DNA of 64,000 nt from Pseudoscleropodium purum (Eukaryota; Streptophyta; Bryopsida; Hypnales; Brachytheciaceae), in NCBI GenBank assembly GCA_963969395.1, contig OZ017797.1, forward strand, positions 9,114,001 through 9,178,000. The letters are read 5' to 3'. The notes beneath the pieces were generated by a model. The model made no database searches. It was given only the letters and a program-made list of their open reading frames with translations, and was not told the origin of the DNA. This document shows, in pieces, positions 38,001 to 48,305 of the stretch. The stretch's first letter is position 1; each line of letters opens with the position of its first letter. The position numbers and the translations under genes were made by a program.

Positions 38001-39582
38001 TTCTTTATTGCTATTGAGCGCTGGTACTGATTTTTTTGTCCCCTGCAACTGTTTTTTACTAGGTACTGCGGCTTTCTTTATTAACCTTTCATGGTGAATT
38101 GAATCATGCAGAGAAGAGACAGTCGTTTCTAGATGAGGTCTTTCAGGAGCATGAAGCTATCAAAGGAGTTGGTTCTGTATTGGAGCCCATTGACTTGCAA
38201 TCTGGCCACCTGTCCCTTAAAGTGGTGCCATGGATTGGTGGTCGCATTATTTCCATCTCCCATCAACCATCCGGATACCAATGGTTGGAGGGGAGGTTTG
38301 ATTCTGGCTGCTATGAAGAGTATAGTGGCAGTGAGTGGCGGTCTTCGGGCTGTACTGAGGAATACAAAGTGGTCAGGTACTTTATCAAATCACAACCGAT
38401 ATAAACCAAAAAAAATTTACATTTATGTAGATCAATCTTATTCTGGCCTGATTTACAAGCACACAATATCGTTAGAATGTGAGAGATTTTGGACACTGAG
38501 AAGTTCTCTCACTATCTGAGTGGAAACTAGTATTATTGGAGAGAGGAGTGCTTGAGAGGAACAGTGACACTGTTGATATGAAACAATGGAAACATCTCTA
38601 GAGGTGGAGTGCCATTTTATGCACAGTTTTCTTGTTCAATGGGGGTCGGTCTAATCGAGTGAAAGCCATTTTGGAAATTGCATTGCAGGCATTCTTTGGC
38701 ATCGTTGGATGGGCAGGAGTTCCTTGGCCTGGAAGGTGATATTGGAGGCGGTTTGGTGATGGCCCGGGACATTCTGGTGGCCAAAAACTCTCCTGACAAG
38801 TTGAACATCAGCTCCAGGATTGAGGCGAGGTCGGTGGGAGCGGGGTCAGGGGGCTTTTCCAGGCTGGTGAGGCTCCGCATTCGCCCTGTGATGAGGTTGG
38901 ACCACGCTATCGTGTCCATCGTCAGGTTCACTGCTGTCGATGGGCGAAAGCACGAGTTTCGAGGAGACATGGGGTTCGGAGAAACGATACTCAAAGGGGC
39001 AGACAGACCCAATGGTGAGTGCCTGATGAAACCTTCACTGCTTGAACCGAAAATAATAAAACCTCTTTTTGAAAATTGTATTAATCCCAGTGAATCATAA
39101 TAGCCGCTCCTCTAAAATTTCTACCTATGCGGTTCAATCATATTGAGCATTCTTACTTCATTGAGCATTCTTTTCATTGCAGTATTGCCCAATCTTTCTT
39201 AAATCGTTTTGAACGAAACCAGACTTAAGACGAAATTCTTCTTTCATCAAAGGTTGATTCTGATCCTATTTGGATCAAAATCAACGTTTCCATTCAGAGT
39301 TTAATTATAGCTTTCGCTAAAGAATATCATGTGTGTTTCTGTTTGGTTCTGAAATTTCCGTAATTCTTTTGTTGATTTGCAGGTGAGTGGACGCTGGTTG
39401 ATACAGAAACTGATCTAGCAGTTATCAACAGATTCGACCTCCAGCAGGTTGAGTTGTGCGTTCTCAATTGGTTGTGTGCATCTTGCACATTAGAACTGTG
39501 GTCACACGAACGACCTGTGTCCAAGGACACGCCCATCGAGATATCTCATGAATATGAATTCATCAATGACTACAAGGGTTAG
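32011..39582 (+). CDS. HGL1: GH31 alpha-glucosidase, heteroglycan glucosidase (HGL1) type
   Basis: Twenty coding exons: 32011-32232, 32759-32827, 33043-33180, 33282-33399, 33673-33755, 33917-34012, 34202-34370, 34706-34848, 35257-35343, 35448-35633, 35767-35934, 36109-36229, 36342-36411, 36810-36897, 37014-37134, 37268-37482, 37592-37700, 38112-38376, 38689-39014, 39383-39582. All phases match and give 997 aa, close to the Arabidopsis homologue. The GH31 barrel shows WNTDAWGY (about 101), PPKWA-GYHQCRW, WMDIDYM (228-232), nucleophile Asp338 in WNDMNEP and acid/base Asp419 in WTGDN. The C-terminal beta domains include EYSGSEWRSSGCTEEY and IEARSVGAGSGGF. There is no signal peptide, so it is likely cytosolic and distinct from ER glucosidase II. 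The start is the first in-frame ATG after TGA at 31,900. Intron 9 uses a GC donor. Confidence 0.93.
37800..37965 (+). repeat. Dispersed repeat in intron 17 of the GH31 gene
   Basis: The ordered words GGGAGGTTGTAGACCA, AAGTGAC, CCCATTTCCA, AAATGAGT-G-CAT-GACATT and ACCAAGTGTATG recur at 41,690-41,835 and, more diverged, at 59,750-59,870. It is non-coding. See the corresponding entries for the other copies. Confidence 0.6.
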
Positions 39583-40303
39583 GAGTTAAGTTAGGACAGA
39601 TAGTCTTCAAACTGGTTCCACCGCAACGAGAATATGCGACAATAATTAGTAGTGTACTATAGTCTAGAATATTTACGGTATTGATGGCAGGAAGACCTCC
39701 ACTCCTATTTATGGATACCTCTGAGGTTGTAGTAGTCGGAATGCAGAGGATCTTTTTCAATAATTCGCTTGGGATTCGTTAGGATATACATTACTAGCGG
39801 AGTATCCATTTTCCTTTTCATTGCAATGATGAGTGAACCTATCTATAAACGGCAATAAATTCTGCCGAACAAACATTTGCTAAATAGAGAAGATGCACAA
39901 CTTGATGTCCAATTCAACATACTGACCACAGTGTCTCCGTTTCAATTGGAAGAGATGGAAAAGAGAATCCTTCCGAAAATGCATTTTTGGTAACAATGTC
40001 GATATTGATGATTGATTTCAAAGTAGTTGAATGCAATACATTTCAGAGAAAACATTTTCAGCTGTGAGTGGTTATGTATTAGACTGCTGCTCCAACGATT
40101 CGGGCAACAAGAATAGAAGTTTCTACAAGAGCAGTAGAATCTTTGAGACCAGATTCTGGTGCTCAGAACTGCGCATCACCAAATGTAATGTCTGAGATAG
40201 CACACTGAGAGACACCCCCACTAAACTTTTCAACGTGAGACTTTTTTCAGCAGCTTGCAAACACGGAAGAAGATGACGAATTCCATTGACGAAGAGACTT
40301 CGA
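39583..40303. other. Intergenic spacer between GH31 and Mpo1-like genes
   Basis: This holds the 3' untranslated region of the GH31 gene and presumably the promoter of the next gene, which lies in tandem on the same strand. I see no further ORF or RNA gene. An in-frame stop at 40,274-40,276 bounds the upstream exon of the next gene. Confidence 0.4.
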
Positions 40304-40601
40304 ATGTTGCGTGGTGGCTCACTTCAAGCCTCTGGAGCTTTGACGATGGGCATTGCATGTAGACTGTCAGGTGGACCATGCGGGGTCTTTTCTGGAACTC
40401 CTCTTATGAGCTCAACCCTCCCTCGACGCTGGAACTGCACATTAGGGTTTGCTCACAACCCTCAAAACAGGGGAATTCAACTCCAGTTGCATGATTGCCG
40501 GGACCTTCACTCTCGTCTTCGTGAACCCCGCCTTCTTTTACCGAGAGTTCGCACGCAAGCTCCCATCTCCGCTTCTTCCAAGCCTTCAATTTCTGCAACA
40601 G
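40304..40601 (+). CDS. Candidate upstream exon: N-terminal extension of the Mpo1-like protein
   Basis: The frame opens at ATG 40,304, the first after an in-frame TGA at 40,274, and runs 99 codons plus one base to a donor at ACAG|GTAGCA. It joins in phase to an acceptor GTGTGCAG at 41,121-41,128; the 11 bases before the Mpo1-like ATG then read on with no stop, as ...SISATG-ALA-M. The leader is rich in Ser, Arg, Leu and Gly and poor in acidic residues, as in plastid or mitochondrial transit peptides. The result would be a 308-aa precursor. Alternatively this is an untranslated leader exon that is open by chance. Confidence 0.45.
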
Positions 40602-41139
40602 GTAGCAATCTCCTGAAACACCTCAATTTCATTACTCCTTGTTTCGAAGTGACGTGATAATCACTGCTTCATCCTTTGCACGAGAAATTGCAAACACATT
40701 GCGCAATTTCTCAGCATTGCGATCACACAGTTTTCATGAGAAGCTGATTTGGCCATACAGACGATGTTTCTATAATTGGTGCTGACTTTACCATCCCAAG
40801 CAGAAGTCCTTCCTTTTCGAACATTCCTAAAGAAACTTCAAAGCAATTTTCCCTCTTTGTCAATTGCAGACTCACTGAATAGGATTCTATCATTTCCACC
40901 TTTTCGATGCACGTTTTTTTCCCGTCGTGGATTTTGATTGCAATTGCTGCTGTATTGATTAGTTACGGAAGGTGGGACACTAATAGTTCCTTGTCGTTGG
41001 AGACTAGTTTGACTACAGTTCGGGCGGAGAGTCCGAGGTTGCTTACTGATTAGGGTTACAAGAAAGAACGCGAGATCCAGACACTGGGAGCTGTAATTTC
41101 AATTGGGAGGCTTTTGCTTGGTGTGCAGGAGCACTAGCG

Positions 41140-42937
41140 ATGGCAAGCGGCGGAATTTTCGATTTGGAGAAGCAATTCGCGCAGTATGGGGCGTACCATT
41201 CCAACAAGATCAACATCCTCATTCACGCCGTCTTCGTGTGGCCGATTATGTTCACCGCCTTCACGCTGGCCGCGTACACAGCACCTCTAGCGCCGCAGAC
41301 GCCCTTCATGGCGGTTTTTCCTTACCATGAGTACATGGTGTTGAATTACAGCTTTGTTGGGGCCGCTGTGTACGCGCTTTTTTATATCGCCTTGGAGCGC
41401 AAGACGGGATCGTTGGCCGCGTTTTTGGTACTCTGCTGTTGGGTGGGTGCCAACGCTGTGGCGCAGCATGTGCCCTACTCTTTGGGATGGAAGGTAAGCC
41501 TCCTGTACAATGTTTGTGCAATCTAAGCTTAGTGGTAGAGGATACTATTTGCGTATTTTAGCATATGTAGGAGTGTGATTTGGGGAGATTAGTCTCGAGC
41601 TTTGGAGAGAGCACTTTGGGTGTAAGAGCCAATACTGTTGAGATGAAATTTTTTTCACTATGTATGGATTTCGTGTGCAATTTCAAAGAGGGAGGTTGTA
41701 GACCAATTTATGTGACACTGGAGAACTCTATTTCCATTGAAAGATGAGTCGTCATAGACATTTTGCGAAGTCATGGTTAATTTGAACTTGCTAATTGAAA
41801 GCCGACCAAGTGTGTTGGAAGAAATGCATTGCTGTTGGAGATGGGATTAGCTTGGGTATCTTCAACCTTACTGAGAGGATTTCGGGTGTGCAGATTGTGG
41901 CGGTTTCGCAGGTTGTGTGTTGGTCATTTCAGTTTATAGGGCATGGTGTCTTCGAGGTTCGTACTTCCTCTTATCCTTATAACCCTACTTCGAGTCTAGT
42001 CCTATTTCCAAAGATTCGTGTTAGTCGACGTATTTGTAGAGTAAGGTACTGAAGGAGGAGACCAGTGTTGATCTCGAAACAAACCATGTTGTAGTATGAT
42101 CGTCAAATACGTCTGCCTTGTTGCTATTGGGATTCAACTGACCGATCCAACCGCGTTGTGACTTTCAAACAGGGGCGAGCGCCTGCATTGCTAGACAATC
42201 TTGCACAAGCATTCTTGATGGCACCTTACTTTGTGTTGCTTGAGGTATGTTTTTTGTATTCCTTCCTATATTGCCTTCCGGGGTTTTGGGTAGCTAAGTT
42301 TCCAGTATTGTAACACTATTGAAGGAACAGAATTGGGCTAATGTATACCATAGAAGACCTGAGGAGGAAATCCATTCTGTAGGGTTTCTTCCCTCTAACC
42401 CTGATGCTTTGCTGAACACCCCTGGTCCCATTTTAGGGGTGCTCCTTGTAGACCCTCATAAATTGCAAACCTTATGAAGCGATTGGAATTTGTGATCCTG
42501 CGTTGGGTCTAATAAAATAATTACGAACACGGTGTTTTCTAGGGTTGATTTTTTTTATAAATTTTATAATTATACTAAGATACGATTTGGAGTACCCTCT
42601 GGAATGCCGGGTCTGCATGGCAGGTCGTCTATACTTCTGTTCCGAGAATTGGTTGCAGATTTCACGAGCGTGAGAACATGTTCCTTTCTCTTGGACATGT
42701 GTTATTCTTGAGCGTTTACCAGAGAAGTTCTGTTAGTATTCTACTTCTTTGATGTTGAGAAACTTGTACGAATTGTGGCTAATGAGTAGGAACCCGATGC
42801 TCATGCAGGTGTTGCATTCGTTATTCCACTATGAGCCATACTCAGGTTTCACTAAAAGTGTGCAAAACAAGGTGGGTGTTCAAATTGCCGAGTTTCGAAC
42901 CAAGAAGACGAAGGCAAAGGCAAAGCGAATGGAGTGA
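41140..42937 (+). CDS. Mpo1/YGL010w-like (DUF962) membrane protein
   Basis: Four exons, 41140-41493, 41894-41956, 42173-42244 and 42809-42937, all in phase 0, give 205 aa. Family landmarks are FDLEKQFAQYGAYHSNKINILIH (His20, His29), VAQHVPYSLGWK (His110), QFIGHGVFEGRAPALLDN (His135) and FLMAPYFVLLE. Hydrophobic stretches near 30-48, 67-86, 92-108 and 153-165 fit a multi-pass membrane protein. The C-terminus is Lys-rich. Yeast Mpo1 is an Fe(II)-dependent ER dioxygenase acting in alpha-oxidation of 2-hydroxy fatty acids from phytosphingosine; the conserved histidines are its metal-ligand candidates. Whether this plant protein has the same substrate is inferred from family only. An upstream exon may add a leader. 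Confidence 0.92.
41600..41835 (+). repeat. Dispersed repeat in intron of the Mpo1-like gene
   Basis: This is the same family as 37,800-37,965 and 59,640-59,890. Shared words include AGAGCACTTTG-GT-TAAGAGCCAA, TTGAGATGAAATT, GGAGGTTGTAGACCA, TGTGACACT, CCATTGAAAGATGAGT and GAAGTCAT. This copy lies wholly within intron 1 of the Mpo1-like gene. Confidence 0.6.
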
Positions 42938-44432
42938 GCATGTTTGCGTCAGCTGCTGTCTTTTACTGGGACTTCGTTTTATGCCCCAATAGTTTTAAGT
43001 TGTAGATGCAGCATGTAAAGAAGTAGGGGTAGCATCACCAACGAGTTGTACTTTTGATTTTGAACAGAATAACGTACAGATGATAGAAATGGTTTTGCGT
43101 ATCCTTTAGAAAGGTTTCCAATGCGATGAAGTGAGAGATATTGGTACATAGTTTCTTTGTTGATATGTGATGCTCTCAGGCTTCACTTGAATCTCTAAAA
43201 TAAAAGCTAGCTGTTGGCTCATGTCTACATTCCTGAAGTTGGATTCTGGACAGTTGCTTCAATTCTCTTGCAGAGTCTAAATTAGGAGTAGGTATCCAGA
43301 TGTCTTCGATCGAATAGAAAAAACTTGCCATTCTGTTTTGCCACGAATACGAATGCTTTGCCACTCTCGGCACTCCATCTTTTTTTTCACATGATTTAGA
43401 AACATTGTTCTCTAGAGAAGACTTTGTAAGTTTGTCTCAACCCAACTCTTGCGCAACAAGGCTAAGCTTGGGTACTTCGAAGTCCATACTCTGCATAATA
43501 ATCAGCAGATGGTAAATTATCAGAGTGCATCAGGGTGACGCTTAAACGCTTAACCCTTTAAGGACTTGATCCATTGTGAAATGGTCAAACTTCTAATTTA
43601 AGCTAATTTTAGCCTTTTTAATAGTGTTCAAACAACAATCTGATATTTTTACTACTTGAAACTCTGAATTCTATATCACTTTAAGAAATTGCAATTTGTT
43701 TCATGAAAATTTCTAATTGCTATCATTTTTGTTGCAAAAAATGAACATAAATGAGTTAAAATAGCAAAAACAGTTCAAATTATTTGAAATTTTCTTGGCA
43801 GGTAAAACTAGCAATGGAGATTAGAACAAAAAAATTTCAATTGGTTATTTTATTTTTTACACCCAAAATAGCCACATCAAACACCTTGAAGTCAAACTTG
43901 ACTATTAAACCAAAATTATCCTTTTATTTAATTGATGTACAAAATTTTGATATTTTTTGCTAATAGAAAAATAAAATTTCTATTTATTTTGTATTTTTTC
44001 AATAATTTTGAAGGAAAAATAAAATTATTTTGATTTTTCAAAGCTAAAGGTAGAAATAAAATTATATCAATTACAATATATATTAGAATAATCTATAATT
44101 TTTACTATAAATGAAGGGTGGAACGAGAATTATAATTTTATAATTTAAGTTATATATATATACATATACATATCTTTTTTCTTTTCTTTTTTTTCAATAT
44201 GAATGAAAAGCACACCACGTTGTGTTGTTTGGATTTTAATATAAGGAGCTTTCAAGTGCAATAATTTCTTTCAATTTTTGACATTTCTCAAAACTTTAAA
44301 ATGGAATAGAAACAAAACTTGTCTAGCTTTGTTTTCTTAGTTTAATCAAATTCCAAAAATAGTTATTTTAAAAGGTGTAATTAAGGTTGACCAAGGCACA
44401 TCCTCTTTTGGGATGCTTGTGCATTTAAGGAT
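42938..44432. other. 3' flank and AT-rich intergenic DNA
   Basis: The 3' untranslated region of the Mpo1-like gene is followed from about 43,540 by AT-rich DNA with no recognisable gene. No repeat with clear boundaries was seen, apart from short TATATA/ACATATACATAT runs near 44,150. Confidence 0.4.
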
Positions 44433-46200
44433 TAAAGTGGGTACATCCCAAATTGCACCTTGCCTAAAATTACCATCATCGTTACTATGTGTGCATCACC
44501 AAAATAAATGTGTACTCAAGTTGAAGAAATGATTTTAGAACATCTATACCAATAAAAACTTTGACCCTTCCTAACATTTGCATATGTTATTCAAATGTTG
44601 CATTCTTTGATGTGTTGGAACCTTTGTTCTCTTGCCAACAATAAAATATGAAAATTTGATAAATCTAGTAATCTATACCTTAAATTAGGTTGTTTGTTTT
44701 ATTTGTTGTGGTGGATCTTTTGGACAAGGCATCCTCTAATTGCGTTTTTGGTACTATTAGAAAGCTTTATATGAAGACAAGTTGTTTTGTGACATTTTGA
44801 CTCATAGCAAAAAAGATATTGAATTCCAATTTTTTTTAATTGAAAAATTAGAAAATTACATCTATTTTTGTTTTAATATATTGTAGCAATGACACACTAG
44901 TCTTTATTTTAAATTAAGTTGTTTGTTTTGTTTTGTTTCTTTGATACACTAAAATCTTAATATTGTTAGAAAGCTCTTTTTGAGGAAGGGTGTACAATTT
45001 TTGTTTTTTGACATTGGGACCTATGAAGTAAAAATTATTGAATTTCAAAGTTTTTACAAATTGAATAAAAATTGAATTGAATTATTTCTTATTTTGGAAA
45101 AACCATAACTTTTATATCACAAAGCTTTTGCACTCCTTTGTGCAAAAAGTTTTTTGTATGTGCCAATTTCATGGCATTTTGACCTATAATGTGAAAGTTA
45201 TGAATTTTTTAATTGAAAAATTAAATTAAATTATCTTTTATTTTGAAAAAACCAAGTGATTTTCACATAGCATATCAAAACACCACAAAATCAAGCCCTT
45301 GCACTCTTTTGTGCATAAAGTTTTCTATTTGTACTAAGATTGCAACTTCTCACACTGTGTTGTGGAAATGATTGAATTTTGAAGTTCAATGAATTAAAAA
45401 ATTAAAAAAATATTTTTTCTTTTATTTTGGTTGTAGCAATGGCAAATGCACACTAGTCCATACCTTAGGTAGGTTGTTTATTTTATTTTGTTTATTTTAT
45501 TTATTTCATTGAGATCTTTGCTACCATATGACCCCAAATCATTAGAAGATTTTTGGGGCCTTTGGATGCCTGCGAGTTATCACAACTTATAAATGCATGA
45601 AACAAGTTCGGCACAGCGGTCTGACGTGGCCGAGACCTTGCCACGTCATTGACCAAAATTTATTTATTTATTTATTTGCATTTGGAGACTAAAATTTATT
45701 TATTTTTTGTGAATTTTTTTTTTCTGACAGTGGGCTCTTCCCCTTCTTGCAAGGAATAGCTGTGGGGAAACAAGCCTAAAACAGGCTTCTAGACCCCCCA
45801 AAACTCTTCTAATGAGAGTCCTTAGTAATGTCATCATGAAGGAAACAAAAAACACTACAAAAAACAAATACCCTTTCTTGCAACTACCTAGGTATATAAG
45901 CTTTGTTTTGTAATTTTGGGACCTATGGTGTGAAATTCATTGAATTTTGAACTTTTTCTTTAATTAAAAAATTAAAAAATACTTCTACTTTTATTTTGAC
46001 CACGGCAACAACAAGGGGCACACTTGTAGTTTGACTACCTTAATAAGCCCACTCAAGTAATCTAGAAATCTTCCAAAATGGATTTTCAAGGAACGTGGCC
46101 AACCAATATAGCCATATTATGGGATTTATAGGTTGTCTTTTGGGTGGATAGTAACTAAGCATAGTAGCAAGAAGTGACAATTTTTGAGGTGCCCACTTTA
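44433..46200. mobile_element. TIR element, AAGGTGGGTACACCC family, copy 4 (~1.8 kb)
   Basis: The left end TTAAAGTGGGTACATCCCAAATTGCACC and right end GTAGCAAGAAGTGACAATTTTTGAGGTGCCCACTTTA are inverted complements. The first 230 bp match copies 1 and 2. The interior (44,670-46,010) repeats a unit several times, with landmarks TTAGGTTGTTTGTTTT, GTTAGAAAGCTCT, AAGTTTTTTGT, GACATTTTGACC and GAAAATTAGAAAATTA-TTTTATTTT. Another copy of the unit lies outside at about 49,090-49,340. It has no coding capacity. Confidence 0.55.
45622..45648. promoter_or_regulatory. Inverted pair of TGACGTGGC sites
   Basis: TGACGTGGC at 45,622-45,630 is followed after 9 bp by its exact reverse complement GCCACGTCA at 45,640-45,648. 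TGACGTGGC is a hybrid C-box/G-box of the kind bound by plant bZIP proteins. It stands in a small GC-rich island within AT-rich element DNA. Function is unknown; it may belong to the element's own promoter or be a structural palindrome. Confidence 0.45.
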
Positions 46201-47010
46201 GTCAAAGTAACTTTGCAATCATCCAAATAATAACCTTTCTTGACTAATGACTGCGGAGATAAATAATAAATTTGTACAAAGTTACAAACATTAAGATGTA
46301 AAAATTTATAAAAAGCTTTGAGGTTTAGGGTAACTGAACTAGCTCAATGAATAAGCCTAGTACCCTATGTAGAAGAAATTTTGAACCAAAGTAAATTAAA
46401 AGTAATAGAGGGGCCATGTTCCAAGTTTTCAAGGATTTTATGCAATGAAAATTGGCGTAACAAATCTTTAATATTTAGGCATCCTAAGAAATTTAAAATG
46501 ATTGATTCTTGAAAATTTAAAATCAATATATATGTGTTTAGGAAAATGCACATACAATAGATTTGAGAAGATATTTATCGACAAACCATGTGTCAACTTG
46601 ATTAAAAACAAGAATTTGATAAATCGATGCATTTGGATTAGAGTTTGCAAAGGAACCAAAAAACCGAAAAACTAAAGTATACTTTTTAACCAAGGATGGA
46701 ATCAAGACTAGAAATCTCTCTAAGTCAACAAGAGGGCATGAAAACAAATTTTTTATCAACTTGAAAAAGTTCATCAAATATCAATTGTACACATTTATTG
46801 GTATATTTTCCCTAGAAAATAATCTAGATTCCACAAATTATTTCTTCTATTTAAGGTCTAGAATTTAGAGTTTGCATCATCTCTCTCTCTTTCATTAATT
46901 TTTTTCTTTCCACATTCACGACATCTTGTCTCCCAATGACAATCATGGTGAGTGATCCCCAACCTCCCTTGCTTTTGACCCATCCCCAAGGACTTCTAAA
47001 CGTTCTACGT
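46201..47010. other. AT-rich intergenic DNA and 3' flank of the coiled-coil gene
   Basis: Open minus-strand frames at 46,365-46,777 are short and overlap one another, with AT-biased composition (Phe, Leu, Ile, Asn). I do not regard them as genes. A short CT-rich run lies near 46,880. Confidence 0.4.
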
Positions 47011-47868
47011 TCATTTTATTGACAAATTAATTCTTTCCAGCTCTTTCTCCAACTCTTCCAACTCCTTCTCCATCTTCTCAAGTTTCTTCATTTCACATTG
47101 TTCCAGCATCTGAAGCTCCTTCTTGATCCTCTCCAATTGCTTTGTCATGACGGCTAACAAAAGTTGGCTTCTACCTTTAGAAACTTTGGATGTCTTTTGC
47201 TTTACAAACTGTGCCTCCAAGGAAAAGCTGAAGTTGGAATCAATTGGTGCACCGATTGCATTAGCAGACGCATGTTGTGGCAAGTGCATCACGTAACCTT
47301 GAGGAGGTTCCTTGCTACGATCCATCGGCACACCGATTGCATTAGCAGACGCATGTTGTGGCAAGTGCATCACGTAATCTTGAGGAGGTTCCTGGATGGG
47401 ATCCATTGGCACATCGATTGCATCATCAAACGGGTGTTGTGGCACAGAAATCATGTAACCTTGAGGAGGCTCCTCGCTAGAGATTTCCTCCACCTTCCGA
47501 GCCTTCCGAGCAACACAATCAACAGCTTCTTGAGACGGAGTGCATACAGTAAATGGAAGAGCTGACAGCGAAGACGGTTCGGAATTTGATGCTCCTGCAA
47601 TCACTTCCCACTCAATGAGATTCTCCGGAGTAGCTTGGGTATTTCCATCTATGGTCATTGCTGCCGCAGCTTCAAGCTTGGAGCCCGTTTCATTGGTTTC
47701 TACTTCATTTTGCTGTGAAGTTGCATCAACATTCTCTGCTGTAATCTCAGGCGCATCTGTGATGACGGTAATGTTCTCCTGAGTATCAACAGTTTGGGAC
47801 ATTGTTGTGTTGCGATCCGCAGTCTCATTGTCCTTCTCTGCAAACATGCGGCGGATTGTGCGCCACAT
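47011..47868 (-). CDS. Unrecognised protein with three 27-aa repeats and a C-terminal coiled coil
   Basis: An intronless frame of 285 aa starts at ATG 47,868 (the frame is open a few codons further but without an ATG). Residues 1-10 are basic (MWRTIRRMFA); residues 11-130 are acidic and low in hydrophobics, probably disordered. Three tandem 27-residue repeats start at Glu133, Glu160 and Glu187 with the pattern EPPQ-YVMHLPQHASANAIGVPMD. Repeats 2 and 3 are almost identical in DNA, so the duplication is recent. Residues 233-285 form a Lys/Glu/Leu-rich coiled coil (LEKMEKELEELEKEL). A telo-box lies 31-44 bp upstream. Base composition is gene-like against its AT-rich surroundings. I do not recognise a family. 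Confidence 0.65.
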   Translation of the reverse strand: MWRTIRRMFAEKDNETADRNTTMSQTVDTQENITVITDAPEITAENVDATSQQNEVETNETGSKLEAAAAMTIDGNTQATPENLIEWEVIAGASNSEPSSLSALPFTVCTPSQEAVDCVARKARKVEEISSEEPPQGYMISVPQHPFDDAIDVPMDPIQEPPQDYVMHLPQHASANAIGVPMDRSKEPPQGYVMHLPQHASANAIGAPIDSNFSFSLEAQFVKQKTSKVSKGRSQLLLAVMTKQLERIKKELQMLEQCEMKKLEKMEKELEELEKELERINLSIK

Positions 47869-47898
47869 GATCAACGATCCGAACTCCGAAATTCAAAG

Positions 47899-47912
47899 CC
47901 CTAAACCCTAAA
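47899..47912 (-). promoter_or_regulatory. Telo-box in the leader of the coiled-coil gene
   Basis: On the minus strand the sequence reads TTTAGGGTTTAGGG shortly before ATG 47,868. In plants, short telomere-like boxes near transcription starts are typical of genes for ribosomal proteins, ribosome assembly and other growth-related functions. Confidence 0.55.
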
Positions 47913-48059
47913 CGGAACGGAACGGGCACTTACAGGTTTCAAGAATGCAACAACAACCTTGTAAGAAAATTAAACACTACAAAATTAAATGCAAACCCTA
48001 TAAAATTTTAAAATGAATTGATGTTTTATCTCCTCCTCAACCTAAAATGAACTATGCTT

Positions 48060-48305
48060 AACTTACTTGCTTGAATATATTTTGAGCTTCTTAGTTTGTG
48101 GTTATCTAGCTTGGATTTAAATATAATACCGGTACTTCTTTGTGGTACTTTGACTTTCTATCTTATATATTAAGTGAAGTTATAATTACTTGCTTGAAAA
48201 TATTAAGAGCTACTTTATGGTTTTCCAGTTTGGATTTATAGTATCGAGTACTTCTTTTTGTGGTACTTTAATTTTCGATCTTATGTTAAGTAAAGTTATA
48301 ACTAC
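48060..48305 (+). repeat. Two-copy ~120-bp tandem duplication
   Basis: ACTTGCTTGAATATATTTTGAGCT...GGTACTTTGACTTTCTATCTTA...AAGTGAAGTTATAA (about 48,064-48,189) is followed by a second copy with few changes (about 48,190-48,305). It is non-coding. Confidence 0.7.

Noticed and set aside
41795..42052. Independent 85-codon plus-strand ORF
   Set aside because: It covers exon 2 of the Mpo1-like gene (IVAVSQVVCWSFQFIGHGVFE) plus flanking intron; only the exon part is real.
47164..47782. Plus-strand open frames opposite the coiled-coil gene
   Set aside because: They are shadows of the longer minus-strand frame, mirroring its 81-bp repeats.
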